NCBI GenBank assembly: GCA_000497835.1
Contig: KI547167.1
Location: forward strand, 517,333 to 572,258
Source of the DNA: a gamma proteobacterium L18
Lineage (GTDB): Bacteria > Pseudomonadota > Gammaproteobacteria > Pseudomonadales > Pseudomonadaceae
DNA: 54,926 nucleotides
Direction of reading: 5' to 3'
Shown here: one piece after another, positions 8,397-16,928 of the stretch
How the letters are laid out: each line of letters begins with the position of its first letter
Position numbering within the stretch: position 1 is the stretch's first letter
Made by a program: the position numbers and the translations under genes
Notes under the pieces: generated by a model
The model's database searches: none
What the model was told of the DNA's origin: nothing
The model's input: only the letters and a program-made list of their open reading frames with translations

Positions 8397-9371
8397 ATGA
8401 AAAAGACCGTACTTGCCTTTAGCCGCATCACCCCGCCCATGGTCGAGCGCCTGCAGCAAGACTTCGACGTGATTGTGCCCAACCCCAAGCACGGCGACAT
8501 CGCCGCGCAATTCGACGAAGCCCTGCCCAACGCCCATGGTCTGATCGGCGCCGGTCGACCACTGGGCGCCAAGCAACTGGCCAGCGCCGGCAAGCTGGAG
8601 GTGGTGTCCAGCGTGTCGGTGGGTTACGACAACTACGACGTCGCCTACTTCAACGAGCGCGGCATCATGCTTACCAACACGCCTGACGTGCTCACCGAAA
8701 GCACCGCTGACCTTGGCTTCTCGCTGATCATGAGCAGTGCCCGCCGCGTGGCCGAGCTGGACGCCTGGACCAAGGCCGGTGAATGGAAGGCCAGCGTCGG
8801 CGCCAACCATTTCGGCACCGACGTATTCGGCAAGACCCTGGGCATCGTCGGCATGGGCAACATCGGTGCGGCCATCGCCCGTCGTGGCCGCCTGGGCTTC
8901 AACATGCCCATCCTGTACAGCGGCAACAGCCGCAAGACGGCCCTCGAGCAGGAACTGGGCGCGCAATTCCGCACCTTGGATCAGTTGCTGGCCGAAGCCG
9001 ACTTCGTGTGCCTGGTGGTACCGCTGAGCGAGAAAACCAAGCACCTGATCAGCCACCGCGAACTGGCGCTGATGAAGCCATCGGCCATCCTGGTGAACAT
9101 CGCCCGCGGCCCCATCGTCGACGAGCCGGCGCTGATCGAAGCCCTGCAGAAAGGCACCATTCGTGGCGCCGGCCTGGACGTCTACGAGAAGGAGCCGCTG
9201 GCCGAGTCGCCGCTGTTCCAGCTCAAGAACGCCGTCACCCTGCCCCACATCGGCTCGGCCACCTCGGAAACGCGCGAGGCCATGGCCAACCGGGCCATGG
9301 ATAACCTGACGGCCGCCTTGAAAGGGCAGCGGCCGCAGGACCTGGTTAATCCACAGGTGTTCAAGGGCTGA
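8397..9371 (+). CDS. ghrB: 2-hydroxyacid dehydrogenase (glyoxylate/2-ketogluconate reductase)
   Basis: The ATG at 8397 gives 324 residues, the usual length; upstream in-frame sequence lies in a REP. The protein has the D-2-hydroxyacid dehydrogenase NAD(P) fold with GMGNIG (about 153-158). Catalytic residues are visible: Arg in VNIARGPIVDE, Glu in DVYEKEPL, and His in LPHIGSAT. The best match by eye is the GhrB/TkrA group, which reduces glyoxylate, hydroxypyruvate and 2-ketogluconate. It stands alone rather than in a gluconate operon, so the physiological substrate is uncertain. Confidence 0.85.
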   Translation: MKKTVLAFSRITPPMVERLQQDFDVIVPNPKHGDIAAQFDEALPNAHGLIGAGRPLGAKQLASAGKLEVVSSVSVGYDNYDVAYFNERGIMLTNTPDVLTESTADLGFSLIMSSARRVAELDAWTKAGEWKASVGANHFGTDVFGKTLGIVGMGNIGAAIARRGRLGFNMPILYSGNSRKTALEQELGAQFRTLDQLLAEADFVCLVVPLSEKTKHLISHRELALMKPSAILVNIARGPIVDEPALIEALQKGTIRGAGLDVYEKEPLAESPLFQLKNAVTLPHIGSATSETREAMANRAMDNLTAALKGQRPQDLVNPQVFKG

Positions 9372-9376
9372 CCCTG

Positions 9377-10648
9377 TCAGGGAAACAGCCTGAACAAAGC
9401 CCCGCCGCCTGGGCGGCGGGAGCATAACACCAGGTATTTTCCATCCGACTGAACAGCCAATCCATAAGCCTGCGCAACCACTTCAGGCCAGCGATCCACG
9501 GCGGCAATGCCACCATTTCCGAAGGCTGTATCCCGCCCCTGCCCGTTGGGCAGGTAACGGATGACAGCGGGAACGTTGAACGTTAGAACCGGGTTGGCAT
9601 AGCCGGCCATCACAATCTTGCGATCACTTGTCACCACCGTTTTGAGCCCGCTACCCGTCTGACCACCTTGAAAAAAATCAAGCCACGGCCGCCCACCGTT
9701 GAACGCCGGGTCGGCAATGCCCTGAGCGGTAAACTGCCGTTGCCATATCCACATATGGGTTTGCGCCTGGGCAATCGATAATGTCACCAATAGCGTGTCA
9801 TCTGGTTGAACAATGAGCTGTATCCATTGCAACCCTTTATCGACCGTTGGAAACGACTCCCGCGTTATCCCATTGCCTTCGGGGCCGAATCCCGAATCCA
9901 AGGTACCATCGGGTAACAACCGGGCAATGACGAAGCTGTTCATGTCCCCCGTATCACCGTTATCTCGGGTGTCGTTCCCCAACACAAGCACGCCGCCCCG
10001 GGCTGCGTCGTCCAGCGGCAGGGCTTGAAAGAACACCAGGTTACCTTCACCGAAATGGTGCAACTGCACCCCCTGATTCCCCCAGGAAGCGTCCAAAGCA
10101 CCTACTTCTGTCAGCCGCGCTACCAAGCCATGACCGGCATTTTCCCCGGCCAACAGTACCTTACCATCGGCTTGCAGGTGGATGGCCTCGATAGGCGAGG
10201 TAAAACTGCCGACCTTGGCAACTGCCTGTTCGCCAAAACTGCGGTCCAACTGCCCGTTGTCGAGATATTGAACAGCGTAAATCGCAAACGCCCCTTCGCC
10301 TTCCTGCGTAGAACAAACGGCCAGAATGCGACCATCATCGCGCCTGGCAACGTTGAAGCGAAACGTGGGGCTGGGGACGATTGATCTGTCCAGCCGCACT
10401 ATCCCACCCATGCCGAAGGCCTGATCCGGTTGCCCATCGCTCAAGTATCTGCGCAGTGCTGGATACTCCTGCGCAGACTGATCATCGGTTATCTTGATCA
10501 TCAGCAATGCACGGTCCTGCCCGTCCACCCACAGCAAGTTGCTGTCGAAATTCTCCAGCTGTATTCGGGAGTCAAACTCTACAACCCCGTCAACGCCGTA
10601 TGTCACATCCAACTCACCCGCATTGCGCTGTTCTGCCTGGATACTCAT
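9377..10648 (-). CDS. Delta-60 repeat protein (copy 1)
   Basis: The 423-residue protein is built from about seven beta-propeller-like repeats of roughly 55-60 residues. Each contains a version of R-L-DG-LD-FG-GG, for example RYLSDGQPDQAFG, ARLLPDGTLDSGFG and IRYLPNGQGRDTAFG, and alternates with DGRILAV-type strands. This is the delta-60 repeat family, whose function is unknown. No signal peptide is seen. It shares an identical 19-bp element 63 bp upstream with a second delta-60 gene at 11737-12969. Codon use looks less GC-biased than in its neighbours, which suggests acquisition. Confidence 0.85.
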   Translation of the reverse strand: MSIQAEQRNAGELDVTYGVDGVVEFDSRIQLENFDSNLLWVDGQDRALLMIKITDDQSAQEYPALRRYLSDGQPDQAFGMGGIVRLDRSIVPSPTFRFNVARRDDGRILAVCSTQEGEGAFAIYAVQYLDNGQLDRSFGEQAVAKVGSFTSPIEAIHLQADGKVLLAGENAGHGLVARLTEVGALDASWGNQGVQLHHFGEGNLVFFQALPLDDAARGGVLVLGNDTRDNGDTGDMNSFVIARLLPDGTLDSGFGPEGNGITRESFPTVDKGLQWIQLIVQPDDTLLVTLSIAQAQTHMWIWQRQFTAQGIADPAFNGGRPWLDFFQGGQTGSGLKTVVTSDRKIVMAGYANPVLTFNVPAVIRYLPNGQGRDTAFGNGGIAAVDRWPEVVAQAYGLAVQSDGKYLVLCSRRPGGGALFRLFP

Positions 10649-10710
10649 GAGGGTCTATCTCCGACACTGAAATGGCTCAGCGTCATGAAGCACCCCTCAG
10701 CCTGAAATCG

Positions 10711-10729
10711 CTACTGACAGAACTGACAG
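10711..10729 (-). promoter_or_regulatory. Shared 19-bp upstream element of delta-60 gene 1
   Basis: Read on the coding strand this is CTGTCAGTTCTGTCAGTAG: two CTGTCAG heptamers with a 9-bp period. The identical 19 bp recur at 13041-13059, 72 bp upstream of the second delta-60 gene. Same position and orientation before two homologous genes suggest a common activator site or -35 region. It lies just beyond the stop codon of the EamA gene. Confidence 0.55.
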
Positions 10730-10732
10730 CTA

Positions 10733-11647
10733 CTAGCGAGTAGCTTCCCGCAATAGGGGTTGGTACGGGGTGGGCACGGCCTTCGGCTTCCTGAATACCA
10801 ACACATTCCCCGCCATCACCAGCACCAGCCCCACCAGCGCTGGCGCCGTCCATTGATAGCCCTCGGCAAACGCCGACACGTTCAGCGCCACCAGTGGGAA
10901 CAGCACCGTGCAGTAGGCGGCACGTTCCGGCCCCATGCGCCCCACCAGCGTCAGGTAGGCGGTGAAGCCGATCACCGAACCGGGAATGACCAGGTACAGC
11001 AACGAGCCGATGTACTGCAGGCTCCAGTCGACCTCGAACGGCGTACCGCGCACCAGGCAATAGCCGGCCAGCATGATCGAACCGTACAGCATGCCCCAGG
11101 CATTGGTGGTCAGCGGCTTGAGCCCGGCTTTCTGTTGCAGGCTGGAGAGCATGTTGCCGGCCGAGAAACACAGCGTGCCCAGCAACGCCAGCGCCAGCCC
11201 GATCAGGGTTTCGCGGCTGGCCGCATGGCCGGCCAGTTCCGGCCAGAACAGCAAGCCCAGCCCCAGCAGCCCCAATGCCCCGCCGCCCAGCACGTTGCGG
11301 GCGATACGCTGGCCGAAGAACACCCGCGCGTTCAAGGCGTTCCACAGCGTGGCCGTGGAGAACACCACTGCCACCAGGCCGCTGGGCACCCATTGGCTGG
11401 CGGTCAGGAAACACATGAAGTTGACGCAGAACAGGCACAGTCCCTGGGCCAGGCAGATCAAGTGGCCCCGGCGATTGACCGGTTGCAGGCGCCGGCTGAG
11501 CAGCAGGATGGCGAACAACACCACGGCGGCCAGCGCAAAGCGGTAGACGATCGACACCGGGATGGCGACTACGCCCAATTGCAGTTTCAGGGCGATCCAG
11601 GTGGTGCCCCAGATGAGGACGGTGAGTAGGTAGAGAAATAGGTTCAT
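10733..11647 (-). CDS. EamA-family (DMT) transporter
   Basis: The 304-residue protein has ten hydrophobic helices in two EamA repeats (about 2-135 and 150-290), with the N-terminal signature LLTVLIWGTTWIALKLQLG. The ATG at 11647 is chosen because the membrane domain starts there; the upstream 28 residues are polar. DMT permeases of this kind export metabolites or amino acids. An AraC-type regulator is the next non-delta-60 gene, divergent at 13153, so the pair was probably one divergent unit before the second delta-60 gene came to lie between them. Confidence 0.88.
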   Translation of the reverse strand: MNLFLYLLTVLIWGTTWIALKLQLGVVAIPVSIVYRFALAAVVLFAILLLSRRLQPVNRRGHLICLAQGLCLFCVNFMCFLTASQWVPSGLVAVVFSTATLWNALNARVFFGQRIARNVLGGGALGLLGLGLLFWPELAGHAASRETLIGLALALLGTLCFSAGNMLSSLQQKAGLKPLTTNAWGMLYGSIMLAGYCLVRGTPFEVDWSLQYIGSLLYLVIPGSVIGFTAYLTLVGRMGPERAAYCTVLFPLVALNVSAFAEGYQWTAPALVGLVLVMAGNVLVFRKPKAVPTPYQPLLREATR

Positions 11648-11700
11648 GCAAGGCGCTCCGTTGAATGCAGCCAGTTTCACTGTTCCGTTCAAAGAAGCGC

Positions 11701-11715
11701 TTGCAGATTCTTGCG
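11701..11715. repeat. 15-bp direct repeat, left copy
   Basis: TTGCAGATTCTTGCG occurs here and, in the same orientation, at 13071-13085. The two copies bracket the second delta-60 gene. Possible explanations are a duplicated insertion target, or two binding sites for the AraC regulator in front of EamA and of araC itself. Confidence 0.6.
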
Positions 11716-11736
11716 GATACTTTTCGCTCAACTGGC

Positions 11737-12969
11737 CTAAGCCAAAATCCTGAATACCTCTGCCCCCTGTGACGTCATAGCCAACACCAGTAGCGAGCCG
11801 TCAGCTTGGGCAGCCACATCAATGCCACGCGAAGTAATACCCTGCCATTTGAGGACCACTTTGCCATCCGTTCCAAAGGCTGAGTCCCTGGCGCTGCCAT
11901 CGCTTAGATAACGTGCGATAAGAAAATGCATGTCTAGCGGCCCGTCGACCCATCCGCCTACGACGACCAACTTGCCATCATGGGCAATGAGCAAGGCACG
12001 ACCTACTGCGCCTTTTAAGTCTTGCATATGATCCTCCACGGGTTTCCCACCGTTGAACCGTTGATCAGGCCCCCCGTGTGGGTTGTACTGAGCTATCCAC
12101 AGTGGGGACGTAATAAAACCGGAGCCTTCCCCTCCACAAAACAGCACGCTGCCATCAGCGCGCACGCACAGATCAAATCCCATAATAGGAGACCCCGGCG
12201 CCATCTCCTCCCTGACGTAACCTTGCCAGCCAAACGAGCGATCCAGTGTGCCATTCGTGTGCAACCGGATGACAATCGTTGCCCTATTTTCATCTTCGGC
12301 CAGTATGCAGATACGATCATCTTGTTCGGTTGACTGAATATAAGCTGCCTTGTGGAAAACCAACGCGCCCAGACCTAGGTCATACTCCACCACACCGCCG
12401 CCGTCTGGCTCCCCGAAACTCAGGTCCGGAACCCCCTGCGCCGACAAGCGCGCGATAGCGCCTCGAAGATCCGTGGCATAAACCACCAGTATTTTGCCAT
12501 CGGGCTGTAGGGTGATTTTACCAACCTCCTGCGCGCGACCGGCCAGCTTTGCATCGAGATAGGTGATACCGCGGCCTTCGGCGAAAGAAAGATCCCTGTC
12601 GCCATTGGCGAGACACCGCAGTACAAAAACATCTCGATTGGCTATGCCACAGACAAGAATTTCGTCATCCTTCGTAATGGCCATGCCTGTCGCAACGCCA
12701 CCGATCATCAGTTCTTCATCAACGTACAGTTTAACGACGCCGTTAACGCCGAAGTCCTGGTCAAATTTTCCGGTTGGCAATAACCGGGTGATAACAATTT
12801 GGGAAAATCCCAAGTCCGAGATTGAATACCCAACAACGACCAACCGGCCGGCCGAGTCAAGTTGCATCACTCCCCTGCCTTTGGTTTGTGAAACATGCAT
12901 ATTCAGCGGAATGAAGCCGTATTCATAATCAATGTCGCCGGGGAGCTTTGCAGCACTTTGCAATGTCAT
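11737..12969 (-). CDS. Delta-60 repeat protein (copy 2)
   Basis: The ATG at 12969 follows GAGG by eight bases and gives 410 residues; the longer open frame upstream is non-coding in character. The protein consists of delta-60 repeats such as TRLLPTGKFDQDFGVNGVV, IRLHTNGTLDRSFGWQGYV and ARYLSDGSARDSAFGTDG, with paired strands like DGKILVVYA. It has no signal peptide. Its layout matches the copy at 9377-10648, but the sequences are well diverged. It sits in what looks like an EamA/AraC divergent spacer. The role is unknown; the calcium-free propeller form suggests a binding or structural protein. Confidence 0.85.
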   Translation of the reverse strand: MTLQSAAKLPGDIDYEYGFIPLNMHVSQTKGRGVMQLDSAGRLVVVGYSISDLGFSQIVITRLLPTGKFDQDFGVNGVVKLYVDEELMIGGVATGMAITKDDEILVCGIANRDVFVLRCLANGDRDLSFAEGRGITYLDAKLAGRAQEVGKITLQPDGKILVVYATDLRGAIARLSAQGVPDLSFGEPDGGGVVEYDLGLGALVFHKAAYIQSTEQDDRICILAEDENRATIVIRLHTNGTLDRSFGWQGYVREEMAPGSPIMGFDLCVRADGSVLFCGGEGSGFITSPLWIAQYNPHGGPDQRFNGGKPVEDHMQDLKGAVGRALLIAHDGKLVVVGGWVDGPLDMHFLIARYLSDGSARDSAFGTDGKVVLKWQGITSRGIDVAAQADGSLLVLAMTSQGAEVFRILA

Positions 12970-13040
12970 GATAGATACCTCGTAGTCAAGCCTGTACTGG
13001 CCAGGCACAGTCTTATTGGGTACCAACCCCCACAACCCGT

Positions 13041-13059
13041 CTACTGACAGAACTGACAG
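13041..13059 (-). promoter_or_regulatory. Shared 19-bp upstream element of delta-60 gene 2
   Basis: Identical to the element at 10711-10729: CTACTGACAGAACTGACAG on the plus strand. It lies 72 bp upstream of the gene start. The surrounding bases differ, so the identity looks selected or recently copied. Confidence 0.55.
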
Positions 13060-13070
13060 TCCCGTCTGAT

Positions 13071-13085
13071 TTGCAGATTCTTGCG
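13071..13085. repeat. 15-bp direct repeat, right copy
   Basis: Second TTGCAGATTCTTGCG, 68 bp before the AraC-type start; see 11701-11715. Both copies are followed by one variable base and AT. Confidence 0.6.
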
Positions 13086-13152
13086 CATTTTGCCTCCCAC
13101 CCACTGCCAGCCCGCGCACAAGCGCGTACGATGCACGCAGAGGACCACGCCC

Positions 13153-14028
13153 ATGACCACCAACCCGCACATCCAGGTATTCCAATGCCTGCACCGCTCG
13201 CCACACGCGCGGCTGGAGCAGAGCGCGGCCCTGGGCGACGGGTTGGTGGCGGCGGTGTGGAACAACCGGCATGACGCCCAGCGCTACGACGCCCCCAGCC
13301 ATCACACGCTGTCGTGCTATGTGGCGGGGGGTACCGGCACGTTCCGGGTCGATGCGCCGGACCGCAAGGGTGCGCCGGACCGGCTCTGCACCCTGCCCGC
13401 CGGGCATGATTCGGGCTGGGTGATCAACGGTGAGCTGCGCCTGGCGCATCTGTACTTCGGCGAACAGCAATTTGCCCTGGGCTGCGTGACCCTGCTGGAT
13501 CGCGAACCGCGGGAAATGCAGTTGCAGGAAGGCACCTTCCTTGAGGATTCACACCAGGCCGAGCGCTTCCGCCAACTGATCGCCCTCGACTGGCAGGAGC
13601 CGGGTGACCGTCTGCTGGGCACCAGCCTGGCCCACGAGCTGATCAGCCACACGCTGCTGAACCAGGTGGGCCTGCGTCATGGGCTGCGGGTCAAGGGCGG
13701 GCTGGCTGCCCATCAGCGGCGGCGACTGGTGGACTACATCGACAACGCCCTCGACCAGCCGCTGACACTGGGGGCCTTGGCCGCGCTGTGCAGCCTGTCC
13801 GAGTACCATTTCGCCCGCATGTTCACCGCCAGCTTCGGCCTGCCGCCGCACCAGTACGTACTGGCCAGGCGTATGGCACGTGCCTGCCTACTGCTACGCG
13901 GCAGTGCCCAGGCGTTGGGCGATATCGCCCTGGCCTGCGGTTTTGCCAGTGCCAGCCATTTCAGCAATCGCTTCCGCCAGACGATGGGGGCGGCGCCCGG
14001 GGTGTACCGCGCCGCGCTACAGGGCTAA
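13153..14028 (+). CDS. AraC-family transcriptional regulator
   Basis: The ATG at 13153 has AGAGGAC upstream and gives 291 residues. The N-terminal part (to about 180) is a cupin-like sensor region (HTLSCYVAGGTGTF). The C-terminal part carries two helix-turn-helix motifs of the AraC type (LTLGALAALCSLSEYHFARMF and LGDIALACGFASASHFSNRF, then FRQTMGAAPGVYR). It probably controls the EamA exporter gene. The last 12 bp overlap the convergent DUF3325 gene. Confidence 0.88.
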   Translation: MTTNPHIQVFQCLHRSPHARLEQSAALGDGLVAAVWNNRHDAQRYDAPSHHTLSCYVAGGTGTFRVDAPDRKGAPDRLCTLPAGHDSGWVINGELRLAHLYFGEQQFALGCVTLLDREPREMQLQEGTFLEDSHQAERFRQLIALDWQEPGDRLLGTSLAHELISHTLLNQVGLRHGLRVKGGLAAHQRRRLVDYIDNALDQPLTLGALAALCSLSEYHFARMFTASFGLPPHQYVLARRMARACLLLRGSAQALGDIALACGFASASHFSNRFRQTMGAAPGVYRAALQG

Positions 14029-14346
14029 ACCCAGCACCGGCGCCGCCAGCACGCTGGCAGCCGCCATGCCCAGCGCCAAACGCGGGCGATAAGGCAGCAT
14101 GAACACCAGCAGCATCGCGCTGGCCATCAGGGCGGCGAACCAGTGCACCAACCCCATGCTCCAGCCGTCATCGATCACCACGGCCACCCACAGCGCTGCG
14201 ATCAACAACAACGTGGCGACCACCCGCAGCGCCCAGCTGATGCGTGGTTGCAGGGGGCGCCCCACTACTTCGCGATAGTGACGATCCATCCCCAGGCACA
14301 GGCCGGTAAAACCGGCGTAGCACAGCAGACCGATGACCAGCATCAT
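14017..14346 (-). CDS. DUF3325 membrane protein
   Basis: The 109-residue protein has four predicted membrane helices (starts MMLVIGLLCYAGFTGLCLGMD; later WALRVVATLLLIAALWVAVV). It matches the DUF3325 pattern, found as the third gene behind DUF3649 and PepSY genes in Pseudomonas iron-uptake loci. Its start overlaps the PepSY gene stop by 4 bp (ATGA), which implies coupling. Function unknown; an iron-related role is inferred from context. Confidence 0.8.
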   Translation of the reverse strand: MMLVIGLLCYAGFTGLCLGMDRHYREVVGRPLQPRISWALRVVATLLLIAALWVAVVIDDGWSMGLVHWFAALMASAMLLVFMLPYRPRLALGMAAASVLAAPVLGLAL

Positions 14347-15893
14347 GACGGCTCACCTTCCACGTTCAGGGCCACCTTGCGGGTCGTGGGTGCAGGTGCC
14401 TGACGCCAAAGCTTGCGCACCGCCCAGGCCAGCAGCAGGCCCCAGCCCAGCGCCGTCAGGTCGACCCCGGCCATGGCCCAGTCGCCCTCTGGCAGCGAGT
14501 GGTCCAGGCCATGCACGGTGGTCAGGGCGTTGAGCAGCGGCAACCCCATGAACAGCAGCGTCGCCAGCCCCAGTTGCTCAAGCCATGCCTGACGCGCCGG
14601 GCGCAGGGCCGCGTGCAGAGCCGACAGCCCCCACAGAGCAAAGAACACCTTGATCTCCATGGCCGCGCGGCCCGGCAGTTCCAGGGGCAACAGGCGATTG
14701 GCCCAGAAAAAGCCGATCACCGCCAGCATCAGCCCGGCCATGCTCATCACGTTCAGTACCGCCACCAAGCGCAGGTGCGCCGGCGGCCGGGGGCTCTTGG
14801 CGTGCTTGAGCTGACGCTTGCCCAACCACATCACCAACCCGGTGCCGATCATCGCCGTACCGCCGACGCCGGCCAGGAAATACAGCCAGCGCAGCCCCGC
14901 ATCGGCGAAATGCCCCATGTGCAGGCCATACAGCCCGCCAGCCAGCATCAATGGCAGCGTGGTGACCTGGTTGTCGCTGCGCAGTGCCCCCGTGACCCCA
15001 TCGAACACCAGGCCGTAGCCGATCTGGTGCACGATGCGATCGGCGCCATGGCGGGCGAAGACCACCGATGCGTTGGCGTCGCCGGGATGCTCGACCTCCA
15101 CCAGGCCCAGATGGCTATCAGGTTCCTGCCGATGGAATTGTGCGTAGAGGTCGGCCAGCGGCACCAATGGCGCCGGCTGCCCCGCCGCTGCCGGGTTCTT
15201 GCTGGTAGGCATCAGTTCCTCGTAGATGTTGGCGCTTTGTGCCCCGTACTGGGCCAGGATGTTGGCGGGCAGCAGCATGACCATGAAAATCACCAGGCTG
15301 CTGTAGGCGATCATCAGGTGGAACGGCAGCACCAGCACGCCAATGGCGTTATGCCCGTCCAGCCAGGAGCGTTGCCCCTTGCGCGGCCGGAAGGTGAAGA
15401 ACTCCTTGAAGATCTTCTTGTGGGTGATGATGCCGCTCACCAGCGTCACCAGCATCACCAGCGCGCACAGACTGGCCAGCCAGCGGCCCCAGGGGTAAGG
15501 CAACTGCAGCTGGAAGTGGAAGCGGTAGAAGAATTCGCCGCCCATGGACTGTCGGGCGGTCACCGGTTCGCCGGTGCGGGCATCGAGGCTGACTTGCTGG
15601 AAGCCCGAAGCGCCGCGATACATCAGCGAAATATCCGGCCGCCGCTCGTCTGGCACATTGATGTACCACACCGGCGCCTGTGGCGCATTGGCCTGTAGAT
15701 AGCGCTGGGCATGGGCCAGGCTGGCCGCGTCGTCACGCGGGTAGACGGCGATTTCCGGGTGCGTCCAGTGGTTGATCTCGTCCTTGAAGTACGTGAGGGT
15801 ACCGGTGAGAAAAATCGCGAACAGCAGCCAGCCGAACACCAGCCCCATCCAGGTGTGCAGCCATGCCATGGCCTGGCGGAATCCTTCCTTCAT
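14343..15893 (-). CDS. PepSY-associated TM protein (iron-related, FhuF/FsrB-like reductase candidate)
   Basis: The ATG at 15893 overlaps the previous gene by 4 bp and opens with MKEGFRQAMAWLHTWMGLVFGWLLFAIFLTGTLT, the hallmark of PepSY_TM proteins. The 516-residue product has further membrane helices at about 190-215, 240-265 and 350-500. Conserved histidines within helices (LHTWMG, FRFHFQLQLP, DGHNAIGVLVLPFHLMI, GLHMGHF) could bind heme. Family members act as siderophore or ferric reductases in the inner membrane. With a Fur-like site upstream, ferric-siderophore reduction is a reasonable guess, but no TonB receptor is adjacent. Confidence 0.85.
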   Translation of the reverse strand: MKEGFRQAMAWLHTWMGLVFGWLLFAIFLTGTLTYFKDEINHWTHPEIAVYPRDDAASLAHAQRYLQANAPQAPVWYINVPDERRPDISLMYRGASGFQQVSLDARTGEPVTARQSMGGEFFYRFHFQLQLPYPWGRWLASLCALVMLVTLVSGIITHKKIFKEFFTFRPRKGQRSWLDGHNAIGVLVLPFHLMIAYSSLVIFMVMLLPANILAQYGAQSANIYEELMPTSKNPAAAGQPAPLVPLADLYAQFHRQEPDSHLGLVEVEHPGDANASVVFARHGADRIVHQIGYGLVFDGVTGALRSDNQVTTLPLMLAGGLYGLHMGHFADAGLRWLYFLAGVGGTAMIGTGLVMWLGKRQLKHAKSPRPPAHLRLVAVLNVMSMAGLMLAVIGFFWANRLLPLELPGRAAMEIKVFFALWGLSALHAALRPARQAWLEQLGLATLLFMGLPLLNALTTVHGLDHSLPEGDWAMAGVDLTALGWGLLLAWAVRKLWRQAPAPTTRKVALNVEGEPS

Positions 15894-16195
15894 GACAGTC
15901 GCATCCAATAGACCAGGCCATAGGCGGCCGACAATAACGCGCAAGGCACCAGCACCCCCAGCCACGCGCGCCAGGCGCTGCGACAGGCGAAGCACCAGAG
16001 CACAGCTACCACGTAAATCAGAAACGACAGCATCATGCCACTGACCATGGCCTCTGCCCGCACCATCGGCAGCAGCGCCGCCAGGCAGATGCCCGCCAGC
16101 GAGGCCAGCACGTAGCCGCCAAAGGTTGCGGCAACGATGCGCGAGCAGACGCCCAGGCGGTAGGCAACCGGCACGGTGGCGGTGGTCTTTTTCAT
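15890..16195 (-). CDS. DUF3649 membrane protein
   Basis: The 101-residue protein has three to four hydrophobic helices (VAATFGGYVLASLAGICLAALLP; GMMLSFLIYVVAVLWCF; LGVLVPCALLSAAYGLVYW). DUF3649 proteins head small operons with PepSY_TM and DUF3325 genes in Pseudomonas, usually Fur-controlled. This is the first gene behind the Fur-like box and is joined to the next by an ATGA overlap. Confidence 0.82.
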   Translation of the reverse strand: MKKTTATVPVAYRLGVCSRIVAATFGGYVLASLAGICLAALLPMVRAEAMVSGMMLSFLIYVVAVLWCFACRSAWRAWLGVLVPCALLSAAYGLVYWMRLS

Positions 16196-16231
16196 GGCAC
16201 AGGTTACGCCCTGGAATGATCAGGCAGCGAT

Positions 16232-16250
16232 AGTAATGATAAATATTCTC
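16232..16250. promoter_or_regulatory. Fur box-like operator
   Basis: AGTAATGATAAATATTCTC matches the 19-bp Fur consensus GATAATGATAATCATTATC at 14 of 19 positions, including the left core TAATGATAA. It lies 37 bp upstream of the DUF3649 gene, where it would cover the promoter. This predicts induction of the three-gene operon under iron limitation. Confidence 0.7.
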
Positions 16251-16274
16251 ATAGGCAAAAATATGCACACCCTT

Positions 16275-16364
16275 GTAGCCGCTGCCGAAGGCTGCGCTGG
16301 CCCTGTCATTCACTCAAGATACCCAGCGTAAACGAGGCCCAGCGCAGCCTGCGGCAGCGGCTAC
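16275..16364. repeat. REP palindrome (GTAGCCGCTGCCG type), copy 1
   Basis: GTAGCCGCTGCCGAAGGCTGCGCTGG is mirrored by CCCAGCGCAGCCTGCGGCAGCGGCTAC across a spacer of about 30 bp. Together with the Fur site it accounts for most of the 313-bp gap between the iron-type operon and the hibernation factor gene. Confidence 0.85.
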
Positions 16365-16508
16365 GAGGATGGCAGTGTCTTCGTTACTAAATATTTTTCT
16401 TCATCAAGGGGTTGAATTGTTGGCCCAAGTGCCTGACCTTGTAGTCAAGAGGCGCTGATTTCCACCCTCGGCGCATCTCTTGCGAGCTAGCTGAATAAGG
16501 GATGAACT

Positions 16509-16913
16509 ATGCAAATCCAAGTCAATAGCGACAACCATATTCAAAGCAGCATCCGACTGGAGGAGTGGGTACGCAGTACCGTCGAAAGCACGCTCGACCG
16601 CTACGAAGAGGACCTCACCCGCATCGAGGTTCACCTGGCCGATGAGAACGGCGACAAGCCCGGCCCGCACGACAAGCGCTGCCAGATGGAAGCGCGGCCA
16701 AAAGGCCATCAACCGATTTCCGTGACTCACAAGGCCGCCACGCTGGATCAGGCAGTGGATGGCGCCGCCACCAAACTTCATCACGCTCTGGAACACCTGT
16801 TCGGCAAGCTGCGCAGCAAACGCGCGGTCAGTAGCCAGAATGGTGCAGGCGACAATCCCGACGCCCTGTTACAGGAAGAATTCCTGGAGAACGAACAGGT
16901 GCTCAATAGCTAG
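16509..16913 (+). CDS. HPF/RaiA-family ribosome-associated protein
   Basis: The 134-residue protein opens MQIQVNSDNHIQ and shows the sigma-54-modulation/HPF fold: an amphipathic helix (WVRSTVESTLDRYEEDLTRIEVHLADEN), a central strand pair (CQMEARPKGHQPISVTHKAATLDQAVDGAATKL), and a second helix. It lacks the long C-terminal dimerisation domain of long HPFs. A ribosome-hibernation or ribosome-binding stress role is expected. The acidic tail (LLQEEFLENEQ) is unusual. A strong terminator follows 16 bp after the stop. Confidence 0.8.
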   Translation: MQIQVNSDNHIQSSIRLEEWVRSTVESTLDRYEEDLTRIEVHLADENGDKPGPHDKRCQMEARPKGHQPISVTHKAATLDQAVDGAATKLHHALEHLFGKLRSKRAVSSQNGAGDNPDALLQEEFLENEQVLNS

Positions 16914-16928
16914 AAATAACCTGTAACG

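Noticed and set aside
9401..9420. GC hairpin CCCGCCGCC-TG-GGCGGCGGG as terminator of the ghrB gene
   Set aside because: It lies within the last codons of the delta-60 gene on the other strand and has no T tract.
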